Source of the DNA: Gambelia wislizenii
Taxonomy: Eukaryota; Chordata; Lepidosauria; Squamata; Crotaphytidae
Direction: 5' to 3'
Assembly: GCA_030847615.1 (NCBI GenBank)
Contig: JAUMIR010000002.1
Span: forward strand, 112,910,309-112,974,308
DNA length: 64,000 nucleotides
In this document: in pieces, positions 21,405-32,760 of the stretch
How positions within the stretch are numbered: the stretch's first letter is position 1
Layout: each line of letters starts with the position of its first letter
Notes under the pieces: generated by a model
What the model saw: the letters and a program-made list of their open reading frames with translations, nothing else
What the model was told of the DNA's origin: nothing
The model's database searches: none
Program-made: the position numbers and the translations under genes

Positions 21405-21670
21405 ACAGGTCACACACACCCCAATATGTGTGGGACCAGTACCCACAGTTTCAATTATCTGTCATCTGAAAAATACGGCCTCTGTAGGCATTTCCTCCAG
21501 TATGACTCAATGGTCATTTCTGCTGGAAGTTACCATAGAGTCATGCTGGAGCTACCTTGAGAGGTGGCCTTTCTAGGCATATCCTAGTCTTCCAGCATGA
21601 TTCTATGAGGTTCACTGTTACCCGCAGTTTCAAGTATTTGCAGTAAGTCTAGGAATGTATCCCCTGTGCA
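21405..21670. mobile_element. Tigger-like MITE (diverged)
   Basis: GTGTGGGACCAGTACCCACA and, at the other end, GGAATGTATCCCCTGTGCAT read as the two ends of a Tigger-type element. Central TAGAGTCATGCTGGAG... and its approximate inverse are present. Confidence 0.5.
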
Positions 21671-21799
21671 TACAGTGGGCAACCTTACATCAGATCCTAC
21701 CATCATCACTCCAGGGCATATTTCTATTATAAGGAATAAGTGGGACCTGCAACAGACTAATTCTAACTAATCAATGACCATCAGTTTTAACATCTGTAA

Positions 21800-22390
21800 C
21801 TAGTATGACTATAGATCTCCAACTATGTCTGATAAAGCAGAAATTTCTCTTTAGGATATATTGGTTGCCACAACGTCTATTCAAGAAAGGGCTTTCTAAA
21901 TCCTCAAATTGTTGGAGATGTAATAGTACTAATGCTCCCTTAATGCATAAGTTTTGGAGTCGTCCCATAGTAGCTACATTTTGGGAGGAAATAATCACAC
22001 AAGTAAATTTGGTTTTGGAAAGTTCCTTGATATTCAGAGATGTATATGTTCTTTTGAATCATTTACTTGTTTCTTGGAAATTAACACATGGCCAACAGAA
22101 GTGGATTTTTCATGCCCTTTTCACTGCTAAAATATTGTTACTTCATTACTGTTAAGATAGTTGTTCTCCACCTGTGGTCCAATGGATAAAAGTCCTAGCA
22201 ACACTAGCAACATTTGAAAGAATGATGTCTAGAAGAAATTTCAAATGGACTCATATTTGGAAACAGTTATAGAAACTTATGACTAATATGGTTATTTTTC
22301 CTCCTTTCGTGTTTTTATTTTCCTGCTTTTGTTATACTGGAAACTTGTTGTATGTCACTGAGATCCCTTTTGAATGTAAATAAAATTTAA
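21800..22390 (+). mobile_element. L1-group LINE ORF2 C-terminal fragment
   Basis: A 116-codon open frame (21805-22155) carries CWRCNSTNAPLMHKFWSRPIV, the C-terminal Cys/His motif of L1/Tx1-type ORF2, followed by ATFWEEIITQVN and FHALFTAKILLLHY. The 3' end is GAATGTAAATAAAATTTAAT. It belongs to a different L1 lineage from that at 13-17 kb, with a different spacing and sequence of the motif. Confidence 0.75.
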
Positions 22391-22917
22391 TTCTGGGAAT
22401 TCTAGTCCTAACAATTTTAATGGAGGGGGGCTTTGTTAGTCTGTTGATTATTATGAAGAGTCCTATGACACCTTAAAGACTAACACATTTTAGATAACAT
22501 AAGATTTCAGGGACTGGAGCCCACTGAAAGCATGTGATGCATCAGATGAAGGGAACTGCAGTCTGTGAAAGCATATCCCAAATGAAACCTACTTTATGGT
22601 GCCACAAGACTTTTCATAGTCCAAAAAAGTAACTTTATTAAGCTCTGCAGTTTGCTCATGAAGTACTGGTCCTTAATTGCATGATCTGCACTACATGGAA
22701 TGCTGAGAGGAACAGAAGACCCGAAGTCTTCAGTTTATATGTGGACTAGCAGTGAGAACTAAGGTTACCACCTTTTTTTATTACTTGTAATATCACTCTG
22801 ACTGTTAGAAATTAAGCAGCTAAAACTATTCCCCATTTCTCTCCATCTGCCACAAAAGCTTTGCCTGTCAATGTCTCTACACTATTAAGGGTAGAAAAGC
22901 AGGATGATTAAAATGCT
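22391..22917. other. Unassigned; old dispersed repeat likely
   Basis: CCTTAAAGACTAACACATTT and TATGGTGCCACAAGACTTTT occur here; similar phrases are common in reptile interspersed repeats, but I cannot name the family. Confidence 0.35.
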
Positions 22918-23418
22918 CCTTGGGCTTGTCTACACTGGCCAAAATACTCCACCAGAGTATTCAGCCCCAGGCCCACAGCATCCCCCCCCCCGTTACTTGT
23001 TTTTCTGTTGTGGCAATGGAGGGGTGTCCCCACACCCATGGCCCACTCACAAACTATCACTTCTTTTGAGGCCAGGGATAAGTCACTGGCCATGGTCACA
23101 TGGCTGGGCACTTTGCAGTGATCTCAGCAGACATGACATGTGTGACCTGACCAAGAAATGGCTGTGCCGGGCATCATGTGGGCCATATGTGCAGATACCC
23201 TTCTCCCATTGTGGTAACAGAACTCACCATTTTCTGTGGGGGGGGGAGGCATCAAACAGTGAGTTTTAAGGGGTGTTTGCCCCAGATTCTCATTGGAACT
23301 GCTCAGACATTGTCTGGACAGTTCAGACTAGAAATGTGGCCAGAACCCTGCATCATCTGGACAACTGGGTGCAGGAACAGGGGAAGGCTGTCTCAATTGG
23401 CCCTTGTAGACAAGGTCC
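22918..23418. mobile_element. MITE with GGGCTTGTCTACAC ends, copy 1
   Basis: Left TGGGCTTGTCTACACTGGCC and right GGCCCTTGTAGACAAGGTCC are inverted. The same family, with better ends, lies at 38021-38558. Non-coding, about 500 bp. Confidence 0.65.
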
Positions 23419-23689
23419 CAAAGGTCAGTCATGGGCAAAGATACATGACAACAGAGGAAGGTAGCATAGCAAGTTTCCTTTCCTAAAGTGCTTTTCTTTC
23501 TCCAGAAGGTTCTCCTCAGTTCAAAGGGTAGATCAATTGTGTTGAGGAAAAGATGGTTAACTTTGAAGAACCCCTCCATGATAATGTCAAGTCAATCCAG
23601 TCTCTTCATTGTTTCTTGCCTTGGAGGCTAAGCACTGAATAGATAAAAAGGCAGCTTAGTGGGGAAATGGGTTTGCTCAGTTTAAGCAA

Positions 23690-23836
23690 CAGTCACCTTG
23701 ATGAGATGAATGATGTCAAATGGATAGTGCATGTGTGTGTGCATACATAAACACATACAGTGGCAGCACTAGGAGGATGCAGAGAAGCCAAACTGCACCA
23801 AGTGACACCATTGGAGGGATGGGTGACACCAGCCTT
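23690..23836 (+). repeat. 147-bp flanking direct repeat, left copy
   Basis: Starts CAGTCACCTTGATGAG and ends GGGTGACACCAGCCTT. Repeated at 24699-24845 with no length change and about 12 substitutions by eye. The two copies bracket a LINE fragment. Confidence 0.88.
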
Positions 23837-24698
23837 CCTCTGGCTTTTCTTTGCTAACGAAGATTCAGGAAGGACTCATCCCATGCTTTCTACAAGTGTG
23901 CTGATGACTGAAAAGGCCAATCCAAGATAAACAAGTCCGGTTGCAGAAAACACAGCAGAAGGTCTCTTTAGGTAATGTTTCCAGGTTGTGATTCTGTTTG
24001 CGTTGTCATTTCTCTTCAAGACTTGTTCGGCGTGAGTTCTCAAATAAGGCTGCAGCATTGTGGATAGTGCGTCTCCGTGCCTCCCAATGTGAGGCCAGGG
24101 CGGACCATTGTTGGTGATCAATTGGGCCGAGCCTGAGATGTTGTTTCAGGGAGTCCTTGTATCACTTTTTTGGAGTGTCCCTCTTACACTGACCCATGGT
24201 GGGTTCACCATAGAGTACTATTTTTGGGAGGCGATGGTCCTCCATCCTAGAAACGTGCCCTGCCCAGAGCAGCTGTGTTCTCAATATCATGGCCTCAATG
24301 CTGGTGATTCCTGCTTGCTCAAGGACAGCAACATTTGTCACATAGTCAGTTCAGTGTATATTTAGGATTTTGCGTATACAGCACTGATGAAAGCATTCGA
24401 GGAGTCATAAGTGGTGGCAATAGGTGACCCATGTTTCTGACCCATAAAGGAGAATAGACAGTACAATGGCTCTATACACACTGATTTTTGTGCTTCGCCT
24501 CAGGTGTTTATTACTCCAGACTCTTTTGTAAAGTCTTCCAAATGTGCTATATGCCTTTGCTAATCTGTGATCGATCTCATTGTCAATCTTGGCATCTGAG
24601 GAGATGATGCTTCCCAGGTAGGTGAACTGCTGAACGGACTTAAGCACAGATTTGCCGATGGCAATGTGGGGATGGTGGTGTTTGTCCTGTGGTGCAGG
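23837..24698 (-). mobile_element. GA-tailed LINE fragment between 147-bp repeats
   Basis: Minus-strand non-LTR element: the 3' end at 23837 (CTCTGGCTTTTCTTTGCTAA), then the C-terminal zinc-finger region, the GHVSRMEDHRLP-type segment (near 24200-24250), and an open 80-codon piece (24405-24647) with SVQQFTYLGSIISSDAKIDN, FGRLYKRVWSNKHLRR and LLYGSETWV, conserved after the RT core. Several frame breaks. The longest copy of this family here. Confidence 0.85.
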
Positions 24699-24845
24699 CA
24701 GTCACCTTGATGAGTTGAATTATGTCAAATGGACAGTGCATGTGTGTGTGCATAAATATATACATACAGTGGCAGCACTAGGAGGACACAGAGAGACCGA
24801 ACTGCACCAAGTGACACCAATGGAGGGATGGGTGACACCAGCCTT
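24699..24845 (+). repeat. 147-bp flanking direct repeat, right copy
   Basis: Right copy of the duplication described at 23690-23836. Contains GGCAGCACTAGGAGGACACA, a phrase also present inverted at 26607-26692. Confidence 0.88.
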
Positions 24846-25895
24846 AGTAACACAGTATACATATATTAAAGTGAGTCAGGATGTCAGCCAAACAAAAGCC
24901 CTTTGAACCAATGCATTTGTTACTCTTCATGTTCTCTTCAGCAAGTGTGTAAAGCCAAAGTTCAAAGGGGGGGAAATGCTTGACAGAAGCTCTTGAAATG
25001 CTTCCCTTCTAAGTTCCTTGCTTAACTTCCTGAGAAGAACCATTTCTAGTTTTCAACAGGAAGTTCAGGTTAATTCAGAAAGAGGAGGGAACATGTGGTA
25101 ACAAACAGGAAGATTAATTTCCTGTCTCCCCAGGGGTTAGTAATACTGTTGGTTTTCTTTTTAAACCCTTTCCTGTGTCTTTCAAAGAATTCCACTGAGG
25201 TGGCAATTGTGTAAATACTGCTTGAAGCAGCGAAGGTTTGATTTTACTTTTCTGTTCCACCTGTTTCCAGATGGAAATACAATCTGTCACATAGAACAAA
25301 AATAAACACTCAAAACAAGCAAACCTCTATGAGTCTACTGAATTGTTAAAAGATGGCTCATAAGGTGGTGCATGATAAAGATTTTTAAAAATCCCCAAAA
25401 CTTTTGAGTGCTCTAAAATGTTCAGGTCCATAAACTCATTATTGCTCCAGTTCTGGTATCTTAAGCTATCACAGTTACAAGGTTTGTGAATCATACATGT
25501 ATGGAACAATGCAGACTATTCTAATATGAGATAGTAAGGATGTTAGCATGCCTTACTACCCCTCCTTGCAAGATTCCATAACTGGACATATTAGACACTT
25601 TTCAGGGTCACATTGGTTTAGGCAGACTGGAGGTCAGGATGACCTGAGACATGTCAAGAAACATAATGGTGGGAAAACCCAAGTTAGGATTATGCGGAAA
25701 GCCCCCACAATGGGTTTATGACAGCCCAGTCATTAAGGGGTAGGTGCTAATCCTTTCTTCCAGCCTTGGGCATTTCAAGGAATAATTCAATCAAGCAATC
25801 AAGCACCCACCCAGCTGTGTCTGGGCCCAGCTCTAGCTAAGAATCCTCTTCCTTCAGCAAAGCAACAATAGTCCTGTACCTATTCCAACAATGGC
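24846..25895. other. No feature recognised
   Basis: No gene, SINE or MITE termini detected; short open frames only. Confidence 0.3.
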
Positions 25896-26025
25896 AGGAA
25901 TCCTAGTCCCTCCTACATGTTGGTGAATTGCAGCTCTCAGAATTCCACACTATTGACTATGCTGGCTAAGGCTGCTGAGAGTTGCAGTCCATCAGCCTCT
26001 GGAGGGCTACACAATTCTGAACCCT
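25896..26025. mobile_element. Palindromic hAT-like MITE/SINE-like repeat
   Basis: Left AATTGCAGCTCTCAGAATTC and right GCTGAGAGTTGCAGTCCATC flank GACTATGCTGGCTAAGGCTG. This foldback (CAACTCCCATCA...TGATGGGAGTTG type) is very common in squamates. A similar unit is at 41712-41848. Confidence 0.55.
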
Positions 26026-26429
26026 TTGTTGCAGTAGGGATAGAAAGAATATTCAAAAATGGTAGTGGGAAAAACTCAACTGTTGAGAAACCCTGATGAA
26101 AAGATCCTGGACTGACAAGAATCTTTGCAGTGTGGGATTTTTTGCTGTGCAAACAGTTCATGTGTTTTCTGTGAGCAGAACACAGCTTTTTATAGGCAAG
26201 AAACAGCAAAAATGGTGTTTTCTGCACAACAGTGCCACATGCAAATTTTGTCCAGAACAGGTTCTGATGTGTAAATAGCCTTTCAAAACTGCACAACTTC
26301 AAACACTTTCTCACAGCTGTAATAAAATTACTAAAATTACTGGTTCCTTCCTTTGAAATGACATTAACAAACAATAAAAAAATCTACACATCTAGTCAGA
26401 GGTGGTAGAGTAAGGGACAGTTAGATGAT

Positions 26430-26692
26430 TATCCATCTTGCCTCTTACACAGTTCTATATCCTGCAGCACAGAATTCATACTCTGGATGGGTCCCATCAT
26501 GCATATTATTGTTAAACATTGTGACAGTTACAAAATAGGTGATTCTAGTAATGCAGTTTTTTATCAGCCTTTTTTGCCACTGTGTCAAAGGCACCAGATC
26601 CTGTGGTGTTACAAAGCCAATGTCACCCCTTCCTCCAACAGTGTCATCTGGCACGGTTTGGCCTCTCCGCATCCCCCTAGCACTGCCACTGA
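26430..26692 (-). repeat. Unidentified dispersed repeat related to the 147-bp unit
   Basis: Inverted relative to 23765-23832: GGCCTCTCCGCATCCCCCTA and GCACTGCCACTG correspond to CAGTGGCAGCACTAGGAGGA. A 75-codon minus-strand frame (26445-26672) has no recognised family. This suggests that the 147-bp unit is itself part of an older repeat. Confidence 0.45.
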
Positions 26693-26893
26693 CTAGATCT
26701 CATCTGACCTTGGAAGCTAAGCAGGATCAGTCCTAGTTAGTACTTGGATGGGAGACAATGAATGAATACCAAGTGCTGTGGGCTATATTTCAGAGGAAGA
26801 ACTGGCAAAACAACCTGTGAGTATTCTGTGCCTAAGAAAACCCTATGAAATTCATGGGATTGCCATAAATTGACAGGCAACAATGCACACACA
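26693..26893 (+). mobile_element. 5S-Sauria-type SINE
   Basis: ATCTCATCTGACCTTGGAAG, GTTAGTACTTGGATGGGAGA and AATACCAAGTGCTGTGGGCT follow 5S rRNA. The body CCTAAGAAAACCCTATGAAA and a CA-rich tail follow. Adjacent to the repeat at 26430-26692. Confidence 0.88.
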
Positions 26894-27224
26894 CTGGTAA
26901 CTCATCTGTATCAGTTCTCCACATTTTTTTTTAAAAAATGTTGTTAATCTGCTATATAAAGTGCCTCCGTGCAGAATTACAAGAGTGGCGGGAGGACCAG
27001 GTCTTTGTCTACTACAGATTCAAAAAGGGGAAGGCACACTGGACTTTCTCATCCATTTTTTCCCAAAAGCTTCATGCATCTGAGTGGCACAATACAGTCT
27101 TCTTGGGAGTTACTGATTGGCTAGCCACTACTATTCACTCAACAGAAACAAAACTTTTCTATTCTGTCAGGCTTTTAGGAATGAATGCAATGGGGTTTTA
27201 ATGGTGTGCTGTCTTGTTGATTTT

Positions 27225-27400
27225 TTTTTCCTTCTCCCTTGGAAGAAAATGGATTTTAAATGGGTTTACTTCTATAGATTGCTTAATTGTTTTTTAATAA
27301 AGCATTTAAATGTTTTACTGATGTTTTCTATGTATCCTACTCTCTGTATAATATTTTGTAAGCCACTTTGTGTCCCAATATTGGAGAAAAGGTACAGGGG
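27225..27400 (+). mobile_element. L2-like LINE 3' UTR
   Basis: T-rich 3' UTR ending TTTTGTAAGCCACTTTGTGT CCCAATATTGGAGAAAAGG, the typical 3' end of L2-like elements. No coding part. Confidence 0.5.
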
Positions 27401-27821
27401 ATGTAGCTACAGGGGGGCAAAATAAGGGTATCTCTCCACCCAGTATTACAGCATTCAGTCCCCAGTATTAAAAGTATTAAAAGTAACTTAAAACTACACT
27501 TCAGGCATCCAGAGAAAAGGGGTTGGAAAAGTTACCAAGGAATACAGAGAATATAAGAGTTGTAGATGTACACCATTTTCAATGTGCAGTGCTAGAAATT
27601 TGGAGGGGACAGAATTCTTGTTTGCATAGTCAACGCCCTCCTCCGCCCCCCTCATAACTACAACCTGGAAAAGGTGGGATGTAAATTAAAAGAGCAGGAG
27701 GAAGAGGAGGAGGAGGAGAGCAATTGAGAAGGTTGGCACCTGTCCTTTCTCTTGGGCATCTTTGGTAGCATCCTACTTCACATTGATCCCAGCATCCATG
27801 AGGAAACAACGATCCCTTAGG

Positions 27822-27827
27822 CCTCTG

Positions 27828-27875
<48 letters not shown>
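27822..27875. repeat. (CT)n tract, tail of GA-tailed LINE
   Basis: About 50 bp of CT dinucleotides directly abutting the LINE 3' end at 27876. Read on the LINE strand it is a GA tail. Confidence 0.9.
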
Positions 27876-27876
<1 letters not shown>

Positions 27877-28118
27877 CTTTTCTTCGCAAATGAAGATGCA
27901 GGAAGGACTCATCCCACGCTTTCTGCAAGTGCACTGATGACTGAAAAGGCCAATCCGAGATAAACAAGTCCGGTTGCAGAAAGCACAGGAGAAGGTCTCC
28001 TTGGGTGATGTTTCTGGGTTGTGATTCTTTCTGTGTTGTCGTTTCTCTTCAAGACTTGTTCAGCATTAATTCTCAAATAAGGCTGCAGCATTGTGGATGG
28101 TGTGTCTCCATGCCTCCT
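27876..28118 (-). mobile_element. GA-tailed LINE 3' fragment
   Basis: From GGCTTTTCTTCGCAAATGAA to GTGTGTCTCCATGCCTCC it matches the last ~245 bp of the family, covering the C-terminal zinc-finger-like region and the terminal hairpin. 5'-truncated. Confidence 0.88.
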
Positions 28119-28980
28119 CTAATAAGATAATAAATCTTACAAGGACGCTTTTGCATTTCACAGTATTGGAAAGAGAAGTGGGAACACAATTTATTTACCC
28201 TTCTGCTTTTCATTGCATGTTGTCCTGTGAAAAACTGAATCTGTAGGTAGAGTATGTATATTTCTACACATTGGGAAATAATTGACTGCTGGCACTGTTC
28301 CCTCCCTCAACTTTTTCAAGAATTCCATGTCCACAAGGTCTATGTGTAGACAAAATACCCTCCAACATTCCACGGGCAAAAAACAGGACACATGTGGCCA
28401 AGCAACGTTAGAGTGGTGTCAAGATGGCAAAAGTTAATAATGAGGAAGAGCAGACAAGCTAGGAGAGGCTACAGAAGTTTGCTTTTGCCTGAGCCTACTG
28501 GGAAAAGCAAGATTCCATTCCCTCCTCTCTGCTACCCCCCTGCTGAATTAAATGAAAACTGAGTTTGCAGCAATTGAAGTAACCTGAAGACAAAGGGGGG
28601 AAATGAGAAGAGGAGTTTTCTTTTAAATGCAACTGAAAATATCAGACAACCGAGGATTAAACAGGGCAGTCCTTGGGTAGTTGAAGGATATGAGATAACT
28701 ACCATGGACTCCATTTTCCAGGATATTCATCATGTGCATGAAAGCCTGTATGGTTTTTAGTATATGTATGTAAGCTTTTTGTATACAGGATTCTTGAGCA
28801 TGTGGAATCCAGGGGTAGGATCAGGAGGCACTGGCCCAAATCTTCTAACCACCTACTCATCCCTACCTCAGTGGACTCATGAATGCCTTTTGTAATACAC
28901 AAGAAAACTCCATGTGTTTGATCAAACTGTGCCAACTAGTGCAGAGCCTCAGTTTAAGGAAATGAAAGGCTGCAGTCTTC
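28119..28980. other. No feature recognised
   Basis: Unassigned sequence without gene signals. Confidence 0.3.
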
Positions 28981-28982
28981 AG

Positions 28983-29060
28983 CACACTTTACTAGGTTGT
29001 AAGTTCCATTGAGCTCATTGGGACTTAGCTTCTGAATAAAAATGTTCAGGGCTGCACTGT
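28983..29060. repeat. Short dispersed repeat (CATTGAGCTCATTGGGACTTA)
   Basis: TTGTAAGTTCCATTGAGCTC and ATTGGGACTTAGCTTCTGAA are a common squamate interspersed phrase. Related scraps lie near 31640-31680, 32435-32465, 36130-36170, 53550-53590 and 61310-61370. Family unnamed. Confidence 0.45.
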
Positions 29061-30334
29061 AAACAAAGCAGCTCAGTACGCAAAATGGACCCTTTGCTCT
29101 ACTGGCCAAAGGCCACTGTGTGCACAAAAGGCAGATTGATGTGCTATTTTCTATTAATGTCCCTGGCCCCTTCTTGGCTTTGGGCTTGCCATCTTAGGCT
29201 CTCGCAGTGTTTAGCAAGAGCAACAGGAAAATATTTCTGCCTTATGGTTACAATAAGAACACAATTGTTCACATGGGACTGTGGAGTTCTAAATTTATCC
29301 CATCTCTGATTTGTCTAGATCATTCTTGTTAACTCAGTATGTGTGCCTGTTTAAAACTAAATGTGCCTTAATGCCGTATCCTCAGCCAGGATCTGAAGGA
29401 CCCACAGCTGTGTTATTCTGCTTAAGACTGCCATAAGAAAGACATTATGAATCTAGCCAGTGCCATTCCCTCCCACATAGATGGATATAGTTTCAGTGTG
29501 GAAAGAATAGGGCATTGGCAAGGTTGTACACTACATTTAAGCGAGATTTTTACATTTTTCTTTCATTTCCTCCCTCTCCCAGCCTTCTTCCAAGGAAATC
29601 CATGCAGTATACAAGGCTTTCCTCACTCCTGTTATTCTTACAACAATGCTATGGGGTAGTCAAAGAGGGAGACAGAGAGAGACAGAAGCAAAAGTCATGC
29701 CTGACAGGACACTTGGATCTGGCTCTCACTTCCCCTACTTCAGTATTGTAACTACTACACTACCCCAGCTGTCAAGATTTCTCCAAAAATGGGATGAAAA
29801 ATTGTCCCATCACAAATGTGTAAGGGTAGGAAATGAAACCTCATTTCCCTCCAAAATCGACTTTCTTGTTCAAAACTACAGCCTTCTTTAAGGCCGCTAC
29901 ACGACATAACAAAATAAAAACAAAAATAAAATAGAAAACTTGGAACTAAATTATAATAATTAAAGATAAATGCTACTAGGTCACACAACCTTTACCACAT
30001 CTTTCTTGTTCAAGAGCTGCCACTTTTTCCTTTAACAGAGGATCTCTTCCTTTAACACCAGCATGACTGGCAGAAATTCAAAAGGGACAGTAATTCATAA
30101 CAGTGATATCAACATTTGATTTGTTGGATTTCTGTATGTTGTCCAGCTATTAAAAGAATGGGGCTTCTATTAGGAATGAGTGATGTAGCAAACTTAATTG
30201 TAGCAAGCCCAGTTTTAGTTAAGCCTTACAGCAGAGGGAAGAGAGGAGTGGGCAAAGTTGTGGCAGAAGCTTAGGGGGCATTACCACTTCATGTATTAGC
30301 CTGCCTGATTTTGGGGATCTTGAGGAAAAGGCTT
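29061..30334. other. No feature recognised
   Basis: No transposon termini or coding similarity seen. Several short open frames appear random. Confidence 0.3.
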
Positions 30335-31250
30335 TCTCTGGGTCCCACTGCCATCACAGGCACATTTGGAGAGGACATGTGACAGAACCTTCTCAGTGGC
30401 TGTTCCCAGGCTGTGGAACTCCCTCCTACAGAAGGCCAGGTTGCCCTCCCTCCTCTATTTTCATTCCACCAGCAGGCAAAGACTTTTCTATTAGGGCTTT
30501 ATCAGATGCAGCAAATACAGCATCATAACAATGCCTAATGATCGAAAGGGTGCACATATTATACGACGCTGCCCTTTCACAATCAAAAAAGACATTCTAA
30601 GCCATCAATAGATCTGCTGTGGTGCTTTGTTGCCGGCATTGCTGGCGTTTGAATCCTCAAACCATTGTGCTCACCTGAATACAGCATCAATGGGCAAACA
30701 CTTCAAGTTGCGATCATGACGGCCAGGTAGGAGACATTCTTTTTATGCCCTCCTCCTCTGTGTACTTGGGACTGTGTGTTTCTGTGCTTGTGTGTACATT
30801 TTATGAGGCTTTTTTTTTTCTTTAATTTTCAAATTTGGTGCGCTTTCATCTTCTTGCAAAAATCAGTGAGATTTGGACCCGGAAGTAAATGGACTTCCAT
30901 TCATCCTCTGTTACTGCTGAGGTTGCCTTTTGATGTGACTCAAGGTAAGGTCTGGGGTGGGGGTCTTTTGCCAGCATAAAATGTTTCAAAACATACTGGC
31001 AAAAGAACGTTTATGGAGGGTGGTTTGATAAAGTCCATAGTCTTTTTGCTATTAACTGTTTGTCACGGAGGTATCTGGAGTGTGGCTCCCCTTTTATCTC
31101 ACAGTTCTGTTTTAAACACTCTTAAACTGTTTTATACAAGTGCTGTTTTTAGCAGGATAGTTTTTAAATATTTTTTTAAACTATGATGACAGTTTTTGGC
31201 TGTGTTTTGTTTTAATCTATGTTGTGAGCCACCAGGGGTCACATATGAGG
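30335..31250 (+). mobile_element. L2-like LINE end, split by a MITE
   Basis: The left part (30335-30492) encodes VAVPRLWNSLLQ...and RQRLFY, the L2-type RT C-terminus. The right part (31037-31250) is the 3' UTR, ending TTGTGAGCCACCAGGGGTCA plus an AATGAATGAACG tail. They are separated by the MITE at 30493-31036. Confidence 0.65.
30493..31036. mobile_element. TTATCAGA-type MITE inserted in L2-like LINE
   Basis: Left GGGCTTTATCAGATGCAGC and right GGTTTGATAAAGTCC are inverted ends. A subterminal hairpin (TTTTGCCAGCATAAAATG / ACATACTGGCAAAAG) parallels that at 11666-11714. Non-coding. Confidence 0.65.
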
Positions 31251-31679
31251 AAATGAATGAACGAACAAATGAATGTTCTCTCACTGTCTTGGAATGCTTA
31301 CAATTATAGGCAGAATACTTGGCAACCTTAGCTGTCAGTGGCTACCTGGCAACTCTAACATTGCCGTGTTCTCTGCAGTGAATGTTACAGAGGCCAGACA
31401 CAATCTTTCACCTGCAGCTCAGGTGAACCCACCCCCGTGCCTGGGAGTGAGATGCCTTCAGGTGAGAGATCTGTTACGCAGTTGCTGTACCACAAACAAC
31501 AAACCATATAGAGGCCCAGTCAGTACCATCTTCTACTTCTAATGCTCCCATGTCTTCTCACCTCTTCTCCTGTGTTTGTGAAAGCATGAAAGATGGAACA
31601 GCTGGACAATGTCTTTTGACTGGTACTGTTAGGAACTCTTTCCTAAGTCCACTGAAATCAATGTGGCTTACTTTTGAGT

Positions 31680-31895
31680 TTGTTGTTCTTATTTGCCACT
31701 CTGAATGAGGGACCTCCCAGATCCCTGGTCATCAACTGCCCTGCTCAGGTCTTGCAAGCTCAGGGCTGTGGCTTCCTTGACTGAATCAATCCACCTGTAG
31801 TGCAGTCTCCCTCTTTTCCTACTGCCTTCCACTTTACCAGGCATTATCATCTTTTGAGTCTCCCACCTTTCCAATGAGTCACACACCTTGGCACT
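31680..31895 (-). pseudogene. BovB (RTE) ORF2 C-terminal fragment
   Basis: The 65-codon minus-strand frame reads MIMPGKVEGSRKRGR, RWIDSVKEATALSLQDLSRA and VDDQGSGRSLI, the conserved C-terminus of BovB/RTE ORF2. 5'-truncated; abuts a GA-tailed LINE. Confidence 0.85.
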
Positions 31896-31897
31896 AC

Positions 31898-32272
31898 CTT
31901 TCTAGGATGGAGGACCATCGCCTCCCAAAAATAGTATTCTACGGTGAACTCACCACGGGTCAGCGTAAGAGGGGCGCTCCAAAAAAGCGATACAAGGTTC
32001 CCTGAAACAACATCTCAGGCTCGGCCACATGGAGATGCACAATCCACAATGCTGCAGCCTTATTTGAGAACTCACGCTGAACAAGTCTTGAAGAGAAATG
32101 ACAACACAGAAAGAATCACAACCCGGAAACATCACCCAAGGAGACCTTCTGCTGTGCTTTCTGCAACCGGACTTGTTTATCTTGGATTGGCCTTTTTAGT
32201 CATCAGCGCACTAGCAGACAGTGCAGGATGAGTCCTTCCTGAATCTTTGTTTGTGAAGAAAAGCCAGAGAGT
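31898..32272 (+). mobile_element. GA-tailed LINE 3' fragment with internal deletion
   Basis: Plus-strand copy: TTTCTAGGATGGAGGACCAT (RMEDH region) through the C-terminal finger to GAAGAAAAGCCAGAGAG. About 45 bp is missing near 32025 relative to 59606-59650. Frame broken. Confidence 0.88.
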
Positions 32273-32599
32273 AGTAGTGCAGAAGAAGGGATTTCAGCAG
32301 GCGGAGCTTGTCATGCAAGCTTCACCTGCTGACATTCCTTCTTCCACACAACTACAAAAAGTAAAGGATCCCTTTCTTCTTTTTCATGTGGCCACCTTAA
32401 ATGACTTGGATCCAGGCTAAATTAGTTGCACTCAAAGTCTCTTTGAGTTCATTGGGAATTAAGTAAAGCCATTCCCCAGCTCTTTGGAATTCTTGCCCAG
32501 GAGACTTGACTGAGTGCATTTAACTTTTTCTCTTTCTAACCTTCTATGTTTGGTGCTTCTTCAGAGCAACTGTGGCAGCTGGTGGCTTCGGTGTTAGTG

Positions 32600-32760
32600 G
32601 GGCAATGAATTCACTCTCAGTTTTAGAACAAACTTTTGAAGGAACTATCCAAAGTGCTGAATCTATTTAGGTGCTAAGATACAGCTCCTTTAAAGTTCAT
32701 ACTAAAGTCCAGAGCAGATTCACTGCCACCCTGGCATGGAAGCTACCTGCAGCCACTGAA
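32600..32760. repeat. Foldback repeat, copy 2 of 3
   Basis: AACTATCCAAAGTGCTGAAT, TAAAGTCCAGAGCAGATTCA and CTGGCATGGAAGCTACC parallel 3690-3880. Ends diverged. Confidence 0.45.

Noticed and set aside
27822..27875. (CT)n as an independent microsatellite
   Set aside because: Several copies of the GA-tailed LINE end in the same dinucleotide directly after the hairpin, so it is better read as the element's tail, expanded.
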